Assembly: GCF_023555415.1 (NCBI RefSeq)
Contig: NZ_JAKRYL010000001.1
Location: 248,001-312,000 of the forward strand
DNA from: Halalkalibacter alkaliphilus
Lineage (GTDB): Bacteria; Bacillota; Bacilli; Bacillales; Bacillaceae_D
Direction of reading: 5' to 3'
DNA: 64,000 nt
Each line of letters opens with the position of its first letter. The stretch's first letter is position 1. Position numbers and translations under genes: made by a program. Below, one piece after another: positions 19,098-29,686 of the stretch. Under the pieces are notes generated by a model, which was not told the origin of the DNA, made no database searches, and saw only the letters and a list, made by a program, of their open reading frames with translations.

Positions 19098-20606
19098 TTA
19101 TGAGTATGAAGTAATTAGAGAATCATCTAAGCCAATGTAGGAATCCGTTTCATCCTTTACAGGAGTAAGTTCAACCAACGTTAGTTCATTCTTCGATAAG
19201 GTTATATCGATTGTTAGCTCACCATTAATAGACTCACCATGTGATGTTCTCATAAGTGGTTTAGCTGATTGACGCAAGGTTTCTATCATTTCCCTACTAG
19301 GGAAACGTGGACGCCCCATTTCTTTCCATACTCTCCATGGGTTAGCATAGTCTTCATTAACAGTTTGACGTTTGATAAATACACCACCATCTCTTATTGG
19401 AATCGTAATGGATAATTCTTTTTCAAACCCTTCTCCTTTTTCCATTACAAGATTCCAAGCAACAAGGGCAATGGACCCGTCTTTCTTACGTGTTACAATG
19501 ACATCATCATCACGATATAAACGTTCTTGACCTAACTTGTTAAAAAACGAGAATAAATGAAAGGTCGGTTTTGGTACTTCATTCATTCCAATCAACCCGA
19601 ATCCGCCATGAAATTGAGCTCTTGGCACATCTCGCTCTTCAAAAATATCACTGAACGTCCAGTATGAAAATGAATCAACATAATCGCCGCCCTCACTAAG
19701 AATCCGAGCAAGATAGGTCGCATTTAAGGCTGTATCATGAACAGGATTAATAGGAGAATAAGATGTATTGTATTCCGTTATATGAAATGGCAACTCTGGA
19801 AAAGGAGATGCATCAATCATTTCCCTTACGTTTTTAAATTCATCAAGCATTTTCGTATTATCCGCAAGTTCCTGATAGTAATAATCTGGTGTTACCTTAC
19901 TTGGCGGTCTTGATGTATAGGCATGACGTGAAACAAAGTCAACAGGAACTTCTTCTTCATGACAAAAATCAAGAAATTCAACGATCCACTCATCAGAACC
20001 TCCACATATAGCAGGACCTCCTACTTGAATATCTGGGTGTACTTCTTTTATCGCATTTGCTGTTACTTTATAAAGTTTGAAGTACTCTGTCTTATTTGCA
20101 TCTTTCCAGAAGTTTACTAGATTAGGTTCATTCCAAATCTCAAAAGGCCATTTCAACACTTCTTCATCTCCATACCGATCTATAAAATGGGAGACAACAG
20201 CAATAATTAAATCCTTCCACTTATTATAGTCATTCGGAGGAGTTACATTTCCTTTCCACGTAAAGACTGTTTCTTCACTTGAAGCGAGCAGTTCTGGCAT
20301 AAACCCAATTTCAACAAATGGCCGTATACCTAACTCCAAATAGGAATCAAAGATTCGATCAATGTATGTGAAATTATAAAATGGTTTCGTTTCCCCATTC
20401 ACTTCAATTTCACGGTAAATTCCTACATTATCATGTAATAGGCCATGACCACGGATATATTCAAATCCTATCGATTGTTGAGCTAATTTCAAATGCTCTA
20501 AGTAATCCTTCTGTAATGCAAGCCCTAAACGTCCCGTCCCAACACAAAATTTCCAATTATTATTTAACGTTGCTTCTACCTCTTTACGAACCTTTATTTT
20601 TTTCAT
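19098..20606 (-). CDS. xynB: Beta-xylosidase, GH39
   Basis: A 502-residue retaining glycosidase releasing xylose from xylooligosaccharides, probably cytoplasmic (no signal peptide). With the start at ATG 20606, the acid/base is Glu160 in EIWNEPN and the nucleophile Glu278 in HITEYN, the same numbers I recall for the Geobacillus stearothermophilus GH39 enzyme. The C-terminal ~130 residues form a beta-sandwich with VAWNLV. ATG 20606 has AGAAGGG at proper spacing; the ATG at 20651 would overlap the permease and lacks a site. Follows the permease gene by 28 bp, after two permeases, consistent with import followed by hydrolysis. Confidence 0.9.
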   Translation of the reverse strand: MKKIKVRKEVEATLNNNWKFCVGTGRLGLALQKDYLEHLKLAQQSIGFEYIRGHGLLHDNVGIYREIEVNGETKPFYNFTYIDRIFDSYLELGIRPFVEIGFMPELLASSEETVFTWKGNVTPPNDYNKWKDLIIAVVSHFIDRYGDEEVLKWPFEIWNEPNLVNFWKDANKTEYFKLYKVTANAIKEVHPDIQVGGPAICGGSDEWIVEFLDFCHEEEVPVDFVSRHAYTSRPPSKVTPDYYYQELADNTKMLDEFKNVREMIDASPFPELPFHITEYNTSYSPINPVHDTALNATYLARILSEGGDYVDSFSYWTFSDIFEERDVPRAQFHGGFGLIGMNEVPKPTFHLFSFFNKLGQERLYRDDDVIVTRKKDGSIALVAWNLVMEKGEGFEKELSITIPIRDGGVFIKRQTVNEDYANPWRVWKEMGRPRFPSREMIETLRQSAKPLMRTSHGESINGELTIDITLSKNELTLVELTPVKDETDSYIGLDDSLITSYS

Positions 20607-20634
20607 AAAATCCCTTCTTTTCAACATTACTCTT

Positions 20635-21516
20635 TTACTCTTTTTCAGCACCTAATACAATACCTTTTACAAAGTATTTTTGAATGAATGGATAAACAAC
20701 TAACATTGGTAAAGCGGCAATAAAGATTTGTGCAGATTGAACTGTTCGTTGTGACAAGTTCCGCAATGTTTCAGCATCAGTAATTTGGCTAAAGTCTTGT
20801 TGAACAATAATCGTTTGCAAAAATGTCTGCAATGGATAGTTTCTAGCATCGTTATTGTAAATCATGCCATCAAACCAAGAATTCCAGTGGAAGACCATAG
20901 TAAATAGTGATACAGTTGCTATAGCAGGAACTGCGATTGGCAAATATATTTTTAAGAATATTTGAAAATGATTGGCTCCATCAATCGTTGCAGACTCTTC
21001 CAAAGATTTTGGTACAGATGTCCGGAAGAAATTTAATAGTAAGATTAAGTTAAATGCATTAATCGCTGTTGGTAATACCAATGCCCAAATGGTATTTGTT
21101 AAACCTAATCCTGTTACAACCATGTATGTTGGTACTAATCCGCCATTAAAAATCATGGTAAAGACAAAGAACCAAACATATAATTTTCTCCCTTTAAATT
21201 CTTCATCATATTTCGCTAATGAATATGCTGCACAAAGCATTGCCCCCATAGAGATTGCTGTTCCTAATACCACACGTAAAACCGAGATCAAAAAAGAACG
21301 AATAAAATTATCGTTTCCTATTGTTCGTTGATAAGCATCTATTGTGAAATCAACCGGCCAAAATGTAACAATATTTGCTGCTGCTGCTGCACTTCCACTT
21401 AATGATACGGCCAAAATATGTACCAGTGGCAGGATACAAAGTAATGCCATCAAGATGAGAAAGCTATAATTAAATACCGTGAAAATGGTATAGCTTTTCG
21501 TTTTATAGACACGCAT
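20635..21516 (-). CDS. Carbohydrate ABC permease, YtcP/LplC-like
   Basis: A 293-residue inner-membrane component of a CUT1 sugar importer. About six membrane segments; the cytoplasmic EAA loop that contacts the ATPase is visible as [25 protein letters not shown] (about 183-207). The N-terminal [18 protein letters not shown] and the C-terminal [18 protein letters not shown] are typical of the aldouronate/YtcP branch. Second permease of a pair, 12 bp after its partner. No ATPase gene is in the locus; such systems commonly use the shared MsmX-type ATPase encoded elsewhere. Confidence 0.88.
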   Translation of the reverse strand: MRVYKTKSYTIFTVFNYSFLILMALLCILPLVHILAVSLSGSAAAAANIVTFWPVDFTIDAYQRTIGNDNFIRSFLISVLRVVLGTAISMGAMLCAAYSLAKYDEEFKGRKLYVWFFVFTMIFNGGLVPTYMVVTGLGLTNTIWALVLPTAINAFNLILLLNFFRTSVPKSLEESATIDGANHFQIFLKIYLPIAVPAIATVSLFTMVFHWNSWFDGMIYNNDARNYPLQTFLQTIIVQQDFSQITDAETLRNLSQRTVQSAQIFIAALPMLVVYPFIQKYFVKGIVLGAEKE

Positions 21517-21528
21517 AGGAAATCCCTC

Positions 21529-22494
21529 CTAGAAAATTCTCCAGTTCGCATACTTGTAAGCTAAACGATAACCTACAACAATTAAAATTAAGCTAATTAC
21601 AGATTTGAATAAACCAACGGCTGTACCGTAACTAAAATCACCACTTACTAGTGAAACACGGTATACATAAGTATCAATAATGTCCCCGGTTTGGTAAACT
21701 AATGGATTATAAAGGTTAAAAATTTGGTCAAACCCTGCATTTAAAACGTTTCCAAGCGATAATGTACCAACAACAATGATGATTGGTAGCATTGCTGGCA
21801 ACGTGATATAAAGAGTCTGTTTCCAACGATTCGCACCATCTACAACAGCCGCTTCATATAAACTAGGATTTACAGCTGTAATGGCTGCTAAAAAGACGAT
21901 CGTATTAAATCCAGTTTCTTTCCAAAGATCACTTATAATAACGGTTGTTCTAAACCAATCATTACTTCCTAAGAAAAAGATTGGATCGACACCGAAGAAT
22001 CCTATGAATTGATTGACAAGACCTCCATCTGGAGATAGTAAGTCTAGTAAAATACCACCTAGAATAACCCAAGATAAAAAGTATGGTAAATAAATAATGG
22101 TTTGAACCGTTCTCTTGACGGCCATTTTGTACATTTCATTCAACAATAATGCGACCGTAATTGGGACAATTAATCCAAAGATAATTTTCAACATAGAAAT
22201 GATAAGAGTGTTCCATATTACCTGTCTCGCATAATCATACTCAAACATCGTTCTGAAGTGTTCGAGTCCTACCCATTGTGACTCCCATATTCCTAACCAC
22301 GGTTTAAAATCTTGAAACGCCATAACAATCCCAAACATGGGAGCATATTGGAAAATAAGTCCTAAAACGAGTGCTGGTATTAAAAGTACATGAAGTTGCC
22401 ACGTTCTTTTAAGGTCCCATTTTTGTTTTTTCTTTTTAAGTTTCGGTTCTTTCATAACTTGATTCGTCTTATTATGAACAACTTGCTGACTCAT
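21529..22494 (-). CDS. Carbohydrate ABC permease, LplB-like
   Basis: A 321-residue CUT1 permease with a basic N-terminal tail (KEPKLKKKKQKWDLKRTW) then six membrane segments. The EAA motif is NPSLYEAAVVDGANRWKQTLYITLPAM (about 208-234). The F-x-D-F-x-P-W segment (MAFQDFKPWLGI) is typical of LplB. It pairs with the YtcP-like permease and with the solute-binding lipoprotein encoded upstream, together resembling the aldouronate transporters found beside GH67 genes in Paenibacillus and Geobacillus. A 13-bp stem lies between it and the lipoprotein gene. Confidence 0.88.
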   Translation of the reverse strand: MSQQVVHNKTNQVMKEPKLKKKKQKWDLKRTWQLHVLLIPALVLGLIFQYAPMFGIVMAFQDFKPWLGIWESQWVGLEHFRTMFEYDYARQVIWNTLIISMLKIIFGLIVPITVALLLNEMYKMAVKRTVQTIIYLPYFLSWVILGGILLDLLSPDGGLVNQFIGFFGVDPIFFLGSNDWFRTTVIISDLWKETGFNTIVFLAAITAVNPSLYEAAVVDGANRWKQTLYITLPAMLPIIIVVGTLSLGNVLNAGFDQIFNLYNPLVYQTGDIIDTYVYRVSLVSGDFSYGTAVGLFKSVISLILIVVGYRLAYKYANWRIF

Positions 22495-22536
22495 GACTTT
22501 CCCTCCTATACCTAAAGAAAGTAACTAGTTAAAAGC

Positions 22537-22582
22537 AAGGTGCGAACAAGAAATTTAATAAACTACTAATTGTTCGCACCTT
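22537..22582 (-). terminator. Intercistronic stem-loop after solute-binding-protein gene
   Basis: AAGGTGCGAACAA / TTGTTCGCACCTT, a 13-bp perfect stem with a 20-nt loop, followed on the minus strand by GCTTTT. Placed between lipoprotein and permease genes, it probably causes partial termination or protects the upstream mRNA, so that the binding protein is made in excess over the permeases, a common pattern in ABC importer operons. Confidence 0.65.
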
Positions 22583-22606
22583 TTTGCTTTTATTTAGATC
22601 ATCTTA

Positions 22607-24256
22607 TTAACGAACGGATTCATACCATTCGTTTACTTCTTGTGTAACTTGCTCACCACCAGAACTTAACCAATCTTCAACAAATTGATCAAATGCATCT
22701 AATGGCTTGTTGCCATAGATAATGTCAACAAAAAGCTCATCTTCTAATCTTTCTAAATGCTCAGATCTAGAACTCATCGTATCAGTAGGTGGTCCCGAAA
22801 ACTCATTAACGATGCGAATATCATTTTGTTTATTAACAATTGCCGCTGCATGAATGTAATCTTTTTCTCTACCAGCAAGATTAGCTTCATATCCATTTAC
22901 AGGATCTCTGCCTGTATCATGAAATTCCTCTAATAAACCATACATTTCATATGGAATTGTTGGAATATTCGTAGGTAAGAAATATCTACCTGGATCAACA
23001 TGATCTTCCCCAGTAATTTCTTCAAATTGTTCAATATTATAAACCGGCTCGCCGTCTTGCATTACGTAATCATATCCTTCAAATAAACCATGTGGAAAAT
23101 GCTCTGATTCACCTAATGTGTAGCCAAGGATTGCATCCCAATATTCAAAGAACTTATCCATATGCTCAAATTCTCTATTAAATAGGAACGAACCAACAAT
23201 TAATCCCTCTCCTCTACGTCCAGCCTCTCCATTTGGTCCAGTTACGTGCGGGAATGGTTTTACTACAGCATCAGGAACGACTTGTGCAATCTCACCAATT
23301 GGATAACCATGTGCCCAAGGTGGAGCTGCCATAATTCCAGACCTTCCTGAAATAAAGCTTTCTTGTGCATCACCAGCACTTAAAATCGCGAAATCAGTTG
23401 ATAAATAGCCTTTTTCATACCATTCGTTAATTTTAGATAATCCATCTTTAACGTTTGGTTGGATGGAACCGTAAACTAGAGAGCCATCAGCTGCTTGACT
23501 CCAGTTACCAGGAACATAATCACCAAATGCTCCAAATACCCAGCTTGAGTCAGCTATGTTTCCACCACGGAAACCTTCGTCCCCAGCTGCAAACGTAATC
23601 CCAATCGTATCGTCTCTTCCAGATTCATTTGGATCTTCATTAACAAATACATCCATAATATGTTCTAATTCTTCAAGTGTTTCTGGAGCTTCTAAATCAA
23701 ATTTATCAAGCCAATCTTGGCGAATCCAAAGAAGCGTATCTGAACCGTTACCACCAGAGTATCTTGGTACACCGTAACGCTCTCCATCTTCATTCGTTGA
23801 TGGATAGAAGGCTTCTGGAAATCTTTCAAAAAGTTCTTTAACCCTAGGTGTAGCATGCTCTTCAATTGCTTCGTCAATTGACATAACTAGTCCCGATTGG
23901 ATTAAGTCTGCTTTAATATTATTATTTGAAACTAAGAAGACATCTGGCAATTTTTCACGCGATGACATCATTAGGCGTAACTGAGTATTAAATTGTTCAT
24001 CATTTGGTTGTGTCCATTCTGTCACAAATTTAATGCCTAACTCTTCTTCTGCCCATCTTGTTACTACATTATCGTGTACATCCTCACCGTCTTTAAACAC
24101 GGTACCGTCATCAAGAACACGAGCTGTTGTGATGGTAGCGGCTCCGTCACTATCTTCTGTGCTTGGATCTGTTGCAACATCTTCATTTGAACAAGCTGAC
24201 AAAATACCAATAGTAAGTAGTAAAGATAAAAGCGTAAACAATGATTTTTTTAGCAT
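22607..24256 (-). CDS. Aldouronate-type ABC solute-binding lipoprotein (LplA-like)
   Basis: A 549-residue lipoprotein: signal peptide with lipobox LSAC (Cys22), acidic linker (EDVATDPSTEDSDGA), then a family 1 solute-binding fold of the large LplA type. It should capture an oligosaccharide, probably methylglucuronoxylotriose or a related aldouronate, outside the membrane for the two permeases encoded next. The mature protein is markedly acidic. AGGAGG site before the ATG. Its upstream region (24257-24600) carries a TACCATAC operator and a CRE, so it probably starts its own transcript. Confidence 0.88.
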   Translation of the reverse strand: MLKKSLFTLLSLLLTIGILSACSNEDVATDPSTEDSDGAATITTARVLDDGTVFKDGEDVHDNVVTRWAEEELGIKFVTEWTQPNDEQFNTQLRLMMSSREKLPDVFLVSNNNIKADLIQSGLVMSIDEAIEEHATPRVKELFERFPEAFYPSTNEDGERYGVPRYSGGNGSDTLLWIRQDWLDKFDLEAPETLEELEHIMDVFVNEDPNESGRDDTIGITFAAGDEGFRGGNIADSSWVFGAFGDYVPGNWSQAADGSLVYGSIQPNVKDGLSKINEWYEKGYLSTDFAILSAGDAQESFISGRSGIMAAPPWAHGYPIGEIAQVVPDAVVKPFPHVTGPNGEAGRRGEGLIVGSFLFNREFEHMDKFFEYWDAILGYTLGESEHFPHGLFEGYDYVMQDGEPVYNIEQFEEITGEDHVDPGRYFLPTNIPTIPYEMYGLLEEFHDTGRDPVNGYEANLAGREKDYIHAAAIVNKQNDIRIVNEFSGPPTDTMSSRSEHLERLEDELFVDIIYGNKPLDAFDQFVEDWLSSGGEQVTQEVNEWYESVR

Positions 24257-24365
24257 TTTCTTTCCTCCTTAATAATTTTTATAATGAAAAAACCGACCAT
24301 AAAGTGTTTAATATATTTCTTTTCATCACCCCTTTCAAATAATGTAACTTTATTACCATTTTAGA

Positions 24366-24380
24366 CATACTAGTATGGTA
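24366..24380. promoter_or_regulatory. Candidate UxuR-like operator
   Basis: CATACTAGTATGGTA, with the same 12-bp palindrome CATACTAGTATG as at 19035, 110 bp upstream of the solute-binding lipoprotein start. A further copy of the half-site TACCATACAAG is at 24473-24483. Confidence 0.55.
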
Positions 24381-24572
24381 GTATTTCTAGATTAAGTACA
24401 ACCGTAGAAATCTCCTTAAACCAACCTCATGAAAACCCTTTCAAAATAATGACTGCTGCCATATTAATGCATTACCATACAAGATCTGCTGTATTTATTA
24501 AAACATGAACACCCCCATGCGTTTCGACCGTTCATTATTTATACTAGTACGTTCTTTCTCTCAACGCCCAAC

Positions 24573-24586
24573 AGTAAGCGTTTTCA
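24573..24586. promoter_or_regulatory. Catabolite-response element (CRE)
   Basis: AGTAAGCGTTTTCA matches 13 of 14 positions of the CcpA consensus TGWNANCGNTNWCA. It lies about 320 bp upstream of the transporter's binding-protein gene, consistent with glucose repression of hemicellulose use. Confidence 0.55.
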
Positions 24587-24889
24587 TTACAGACCAAATG
24601 AGAAAACCTTTTAAATTTCAGTAACTCTATCTAATGAGCTGAACGTAATTTTATTTTGTTTTCCTTGCTGCTTATAAATAAATTATACAAAACTCTATCC
24701 TCCAAAAAAACTAAGCAAAATATAGTTTACACTTTAAAAAGTATATATGTTTTATTTAAAATTTCAGAAAAGAAGGGAAATTACTCCTGAAGAACTGCCC
24801 ATCCTGATGATATCCGTTCTTGTATATCCAAAGACACATACTAAATACTATGCTCTGGAAGCCGAAACACCATGGATAATCCCCTCTTC

Positions 24890-25531
24890 CTACTTGCTAT
24901 TTCTTAATTCTGTAATTTGCCGTCTCAATTCAAGGTGCTTGAAGGCAAAGTATGCTGATCCCATGACGATATAACCAATTGCACTTACTCCAAACAATGG
25001 GATTAAACCAGGGATATACATGAATAAGTAATATCCAATAAATAAAACAATAGCCATCACAATCGTCATGATGGGGCTTAATAACCCAATTAATAGTGCA
25101 TGTTTCATATATTGAAAGAACTTCAAGTTGTAGTGAACATAGACAGGAACAATATAGACAAGCATGATTAAATAAGCAAATACAACTATAATCAAAATAG
25201 CGTTTAATAGAAGTTGCATTATTCCTCCAATTTGAGAGAGCAGTTGGAAATCAATATATAATATATAAGCGATTGCAAATAAGGAGATAAATAATAAATT
25301 ACTCTTTACAAATTCTTTTTTATATGTGAAAAAAAAGAGTTTAAAAATCGGCGTATCCGTTTCCCCTTTCAACCATTTTCTAATAATCGTAAACATAGAT
25401 ATTGTAGCAGGCATGATCCCGAAGAAGACCAGTCCTAATAATGTAAATAAAATCCACAGTACATTGATATAGGCAAGTCTCATCACCCACTCACTAGCCC
25501 GGTAAAACCCACCCATGATCCCTTGCATCAT
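24890..25531 (-). CDS. YesL-family (DUF624) membrane protein
   Basis: A 213-residue membrane protein with about five hydrophobic segments (residues 15-45, 70-90, 100-125, 140-170, 170-195). The N terminus GFYRASEWVMRLAYINVLWILFTLLGL and the loop FTIIRKWLKGETDTPIFKLFF are hallmarks of YesL/DUF624 proteins. These are often encoded with YesM/YesN two-component systems and CUT1 transporters for plant polysaccharides; their molecular function is not known. An ATG follows GGAGGGG. It lies downstream of the GH67 gene, separated by a structured 173-bp gap. Confidence 0.82.
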   Translation of the reverse strand: MMQGIMGGFYRASEWVMRLAYINVLWILFTLLGLVFFGIMPATISMFTIIRKWLKGETDTPIFKLFFFTYKKEFVKSNLLFISLFAIAYILYIDFQLLSQIGGIMQLLLNAILIIVVFAYLIMLVYIVPVYVHYNLKFFQYMKHALLIGLLSPIMTIVMAIVLFIGYYLFMYIPGLIPLFGVSAIGYIVMGSAYFAFKHLELRRQITELRNSK

Positions 25532-25594
25532 ATTCCCCTCCGTATAGTGATCAACTTTTTATTACACTTTTATAAATGGCTTACTAATTAGAAA

Positions 25595-25691
25595 GATGAG
25601 GATGACTACAAATTAATATTCCCGAAAATAGTCACACCCGTATATTGTGTATACGTGTTGTCTCGGAGCTATAACTTGAATCATCCTCATC
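25595..25691. other. Long-range inverted repeat between GH67 and yesL-like genes
   Basis: GATGAGGATGA (25595-25605) and TCATCCTCATC (25681-25691) are exact complements and could close a ~97-nt structure. Inside are a smaller CGTATA/TATACG stem and GC-richer sequence. There is no good T tract, so this is not a standard terminator; it may be an RNA element or a processing site. Confidence 0.4.
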
Positions 25692-25704
25692 ACTTTAATA
25701 TGAT

Positions 25705-27762
25705 TTAATAAATCTTTCTATTTTTTTCATCTTGAATACCAGACTTCCGCAAGAAGTAAGTATTAATAATATCTCGCCACTGTTTTGCATGATCTATTTG
25801 TCCATTGAGTCGGTCTAGTATATTTTGATAGCGCTCCGGGTCAACCTTCCCTACTAAGCTGCTCCAGCGCTCTTTTAAAGCTATCGCCTGTTCGACCCCT
25901 TCAAAATGAGTATCATAGATATGTTGTATAACGGTCTTTCCAGATTTTAATTTATGCGTATATGGAACATGGTGGAAAAATAGCAATAGCTCATCTGGGC
26001 ATGTTTCTAATGATTCATACATGCTAGCATTCTCAGCAAAATACTGAGCTGTATAACCTGTTCCGCTAGCAACCGTACGATCAACTCCTATCCCGTAACA
26101 ATCAGCAAAGTGATAGGTTCCCCATACAGAGTATTCATATCCATCTACATTCGGTCCATAATGATGGTCGGGATTAACCATCCAACCGACACCAAGTGGA
26201 GATGTATAATTTTCGTATATTGGCCATGAATCCTTAAGAATAATAGATATTTGCTCTACCACGTCAGGGTCATTTCCAAATGTTGCACGAACCCATTCAT
26301 TTGTAATTTCTTCAACAGAAAGATCAGGATTCCAAATCAAACGACCAAACCCAAATAGATTTGCCTGAGCGAGTTGATGTCCAGTCCAATTCGTATCATT
26401 ACCAATATTTGAAACGGCTGTAATCCCACTATAACAATTTTCAAATGTAGAACCATCAACAATCCGTTTGATTGGAGTTCCTTCCCCTTTTGCATACGTT
26501 TCAAATTCTAAAATCTCTTTCCATTGAGGAATTAAGTAACATACGTGCTTTTGCTGTCCAGTATATTCCTGGGTTATTTGAAACTCTAACATTTGATTTG
26601 TTTCATTCATGGCTCCAAATAGTGGAGATACCGCTTCACGCACCTGAAAATCCATTGGTCCATTTTTTATCTGGAGGATGACATTTTCACGGAATTGTCC
26701 ATCTAATGGCTTAAAGTGATCATACGCAGCTCTTGCACGATCTGTTTTACGATCACGCCAATCTTGCATACAGTTGTATACGAAACATCTCCAAATGACA
26801 ATTCCTCCGAAAGGCTCCAACGCTTCTGCTAGCATATTCGAACCATCTGCATGATTTCTTCCATACGTAAAAGGTCCAGGGCGATGTTCTGAATCTGCTT
26901 TGACGACAAATCCCCCAAAGTCAGGAATATAACTATAAACATCTTTTGCTTTTTCCTTCCACCATTTTCGAACGTTATCGTCTAGCGGATCAGCCGTTTC
27001 TAGATCGCCTAATTGAATAGGACTAGCGTAATTAATACTTAAAAACGTTTTAATCCCGTAACCTCGAAAAATCTCGGCCACTTTTGCTACATTAGGTAGA
27101 AATGCATTTGTAATAAGCTTGGTTTCAACGGCATGAACGTTTACGTTATTAATGGATATTCCATTAATTCCAACTGAGGAGAGCAACCTGGCATAATCTT
27201 TAATTCGTTCAAGATTGGTTGTAAACTGATTATTCTCATAAAAAATAGATTCACCAGCATAGCCTCGCTCAATACTTCCATCCATATTATCCCACTGGTT
27301 AATCATTCTTAACTGATTCGTCGGGTTTTCTCTCAGATTGACGGTCTCTAAGTTGGTTCTAGTTTGTATTAGTCTTAACAAGTGAAAGCTTGCATAAAGA
27401 ATGCCGATGTCTGTTTTACCAGCTAACAAAATGGTCGATCCATTATCTGTTTTTTCTGCTCGAATAATATAACCATCATCATTTAATTCATTTGATGCTT
27501 CATCTCCTCCTTCTATCTTTGATAAAACAATAGAATAGGAGCTTTGAACAGAATTGCTTAGCACCGGCTTTTGGCCTGCCATGTTTGTGAATGCTTCGAT
27601 GAGTTCCTCTATAGCTGATTCGATAACTGTAGTACGACTACCGGAACATACGATAGCAGAAAGCCACTTCTCATTTTCATTCATCCAATCTTGATCTTGA
27701 ATCTTTTCATATCTTAACCAACCTTTGTATGCTTCAGTTACCTCTTTAACGCTCATGCTCAT
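25705..27762 (-). CDS. aguA: Alpha-glucuronidase, GH67
   Basis: A 685-residue inverting enzyme that removes (4-O-methyl)glucuronic acid from the non-reducing end xylose of aldouronates; no signal peptide, so it acts inside the cell after import. The catalytic acid is Glu292 ([10 protein letters not shown]), and the general-base pair is Asp371 ([10 protein letters not shown]) and Glu399 (ITQEY). These are the residues I recall as 285/364/392 in the Geobacillus enzyme, shifted uniformly by seven. Domain order: N-terminal beta-sandwich (1-145), TIM barrel (146-470), helical C-terminal domain. AAGGAGG site before the ATG. It is the defining enzyme of the locus and supplies glucuronate to UxaC. 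Confidence 0.95.
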   Translation of the reverse strand: MSMSVKEVTEAYKGWLRYEKIQDQDWMNENEKWLSAIVCSGSRTTVIESAIEELIEAFTNMAGQKPVLSNSVQSSYSIVLSKIEGGDEASNELNDDGYIIRAEKTDNGSTILLAGKTDIGILYASFHLLRLIQTRTNLETVNLRENPTNQLRMINQWDNMDGSIERGYAGESIFYENNQFTTNLERIKDYARLLSSVGINGISINNVNVHAVETKLITNAFLPNVAKVAEIFRGYGIKTFLSINYASPIQLGDLETADPLDDNVRKWWKEKAKDVYSYIPDFGGFVVKADSEHRPGPFTYGRNHADGSNMLAEALEPFGGIVIWRCFVYNCMQDWRDRKTDRARAAYDHFKPLDGQFRENVILQIKNGPMDFQVREAVSPLFGAMNETNQMLEFQITQEYTGQQKHVCYLIPQWKEILEFETYAKGEGTPIKRIVDGSTFENCYSGITAVSNIGNDTNWTGHQLAQANLFGFGRLIWNPDLSVEEITNEWVRATFGNDPDVVEQISIILKDSWPIYENYTSPLGVGWMVNPDHHYGPNVDGYEYSVWGTYHFADCYGIGVDRTVASGTGYTAQYFAENASMYESLETCPDELLLFFHHVPYTHKLKSGKTVIQHIYDTHFEGVEQAIALKERWSSLVGKVDPERYQNILDRLNGQIDHAKQWRDIINTYFLRKSGIQDEKNRKIY

Positions 27763-27902
27763 TATTGTTTCCTCCTTGAATTACTTTGACTTAAAACGAC
27801 TAGTTTTCAAGAGTATTCAAATGACATCTCTCTATACGCAAAATGATTACTTTATGATGTCTAATAGGTCATCGAGTACAGCTGATGATAACCATAAATC
27901 TT

Positions 27903-29561
27903 TTAATGATTGTTCTTGCTTAATTCAATTCTTTTTTGAATGAAATCATTCATCACTTGCTCAAATGCTTCGTAGCCTGTTTGATTAAACTCTTCTACAT
28001 ACATGTCCCAAACTGATTCAAATTCATCGGGATCAGCTAAAATCATTTGAGGGAACCAAAGCCTTTGTAACTCGTACTTTTCCTGTTCATAAATCGCTGC
28101 TTGCGATCCTGGCTCTACGTTTGCACTCCACGCCGGAAACCATGGACGCTCTGCCGGTTCTGAAAATAAATCAGAAAAGACTTCAATGTTATAAGCATCT
28201 AGTAGTACTCGATCTGCCTCTGTATAATCATTCATAGCCACTTCCTGCTGACGTCGTGGTTCCCATGCATTTCCATCAGAATACAACCCATTCCCTCGAG
28301 GCCAATACCATTCAAAAATCGAAAAGCCAAATTGTTCTCGGAAATCCGCTTGATTTGTTAAAGCAATTTGTTCCTCCGTCCGATAAAAACGCCCTTCGTC
28401 ATTCACTTCATACGTTTTCCCTTCAATTCCCCAATTTACCAACTTCTGATTTTCTTCCTTCATCAAATGATCAAAGAACTTCATAATACGGACAGGATCT
28501 TCGGCGTTAATCGTAATACCAACTCCTCTGTTTGCCGTAAATGATGGTGGATCGAGATATTGATCTTTAATCGTTTCATCAAAAACAATCGGTAATGCCA
28601 TATATTCTCGATCATCGTCCCCTGCTTCACTTAAATAATTAAATGCTGTCCCAACCTGCCAACGATAGTCAAAAAATCCAAGCACACGACCAGAAGATAT
28701 TTTTTCTAAATATTCTTCATAGGTTGAGATAAAAGCTTCATTATCAAATAATCCTTTGCTATTTATTTCATTCAGCTTTTGTAAATAACGTTTAGTGATG
28801 TCTTTATTTCCATATACTTCAGCTTCGTACGTATCCATATCAACAATTACATCACCATCATTAGGATATCCAGCTAAATGGGCAGGAGGATTAGCTAAAG
28901 TAAAAAACCTCCAATCATACGTTAGAGCTGTAAAACCAATCGTTTCTTGTTCGTTAATCTTTGGGTACTTCTTTTCGTATGCTTCGATTAGATCAAAGTA
29001 TTGATCGAGCGTCGTGATTTCTGGGTACCCAAACTCTTTCAAAACACCTCGTTGTATCCAAAAAGCACCTTGGTAAATATTAGGATTGGGAATATAACCG
29101 TTACTCGCTCCAAAAGGAATATAATAAATATTTCCATCTTCATGCTTCATCATATCTAAGTAAGGTTCGTATACTTCCTTTAAATTGGGCGCATATTCAT
29201 CAATTAGATCGTTTAATGGAATGAAGGCTCCAGCTTCAACTACTTTATCAACGGCTACATCGGGACTTAATACATCTGGATAATGTCCACTAGCTATCAT
29301 CACTCCAACATGTGTATCAATATCACCTACAGGATACTCTACTTTAAAGTTCACTCCCGTTTCTTGTTCAAACATTTTCCCAATCGTCGTTACGTTGGAA
29401 TCCATGTTTCTTCCGTTATTAGCAGCATTAAAGTATGTGAACGTAACTAGATCCTCTCCATTTAGATCGGTATTCACATGTTCACTTTCATCACGATTAC
29501 ATCCCGTAACTACTCCTAAACAAATAAACAATGTAGCAATAAGCAAACAATTAGTTCTCAT
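27903..29561 (-). CDS. Second ABC solute-binding lipoprotein, without its own permeases
   Basis: A 552-residue lipoprotein with lipobox VTGC (Cys21) and a large LplA-type solute-binding fold (FTYFNAANNGRNMDSNVTTIGKMFEQETG at the mature N terminus). It is about the same size as the lipoprotein at 22607 but clearly divergent. No permease or ATPase gene adjoins; it is followed by the GH67 gene and preceded by the sensor kinase gene. It might share the LplB/YtcP-like permeases with another ligand, or feed ligand information to the adjacent YesM-like sensor. The 3' region is rich in aromatic and acidic residues. Function beyond the family is inference. Confidence 0.82.
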   Translation of the reverse strand: MRTNCLLIATLFICLGVVTGCNRDESEHVNTDLNGEDLVTFTYFNAANNGRNMDSNVTTIGKMFEQETGVNFKVEYPVGDIDTHVGVMIASGHYPDVLSPDVAVDKVVEAGAFIPLNDLIDEYAPNLKEVYEPYLDMMKHEDGNIYYIPFGASNGYIPNPNIYQGAFWIQRGVLKEFGYPEITTLDQYFDLIEAYEKKYPKINEQETIGFTALTYDWRFFTLANPPAHLAGYPNDGDVIVDMDTYEAEVYGNKDITKRYLQKLNEINSKGLFDNEAFISTYEEYLEKISSGRVLGFFDYRWQVGTAFNYLSEAGDDDREYMALPIVFDETIKDQYLDPPSFTANRGVGITINAEDPVRIMKFFDHLMKEENQKLVNWGIEGKTYEVNDEGRFYRTEEQIALTNQADFREQFGFSIFEWYWPRGNGLYSDGNAWEPRRQQEVAMNDYTEADRVLLDAYNIEVFSDLFSEPAERPWFPAWSANVEPGSQAAIYEQEKYELQRLWFPQMILADPDEFESVWDMYVEEFNQTGYEAFEQVMNDFIQKRIELSKNNH

Positions 29562-29602
29562 GCATGACTGCTCCTAACAAGTGTACTTATTAGCACTTAT
29601 TT

Positions 29603-29616
29603 TGTAAGCACTTACA
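29603..29616. promoter_or_regulatory. CRE-like palindrome
   Basis: TGTAAGCACTTACA matches 13 of 14 CRE consensus positions and is nearly palindromic, 42-55 bp upstream of the second lipoprotein start. It is well placed for CcpA repression of the lipoprotein-GH67 genes. Confidence 0.5.
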
Positions 29617-29686
29617 TTATAACGCTTAAATTCTGTCGCTGTGACCCCGCAAAGTATAGTTCATACTTAGAAAAGCTTAGAGTCTT

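Larger units (their letters stand above)
24257..24889. other. Regulatory intergenic region of the aldouronate transporter
   Basis: A 630-bp gap with no supportable gene. It contains a UxuR-like operator (24366-24380), another half-site TACCATACAAG (24473-24483), a partial ACTAGTAC (24543-24550) and a CRE (24573-24586), all upstream of the solute-binding-protein gene. The right half, toward the YesL-like gene's 3' end, shows nothing I recognise. Confidence 0.6.
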
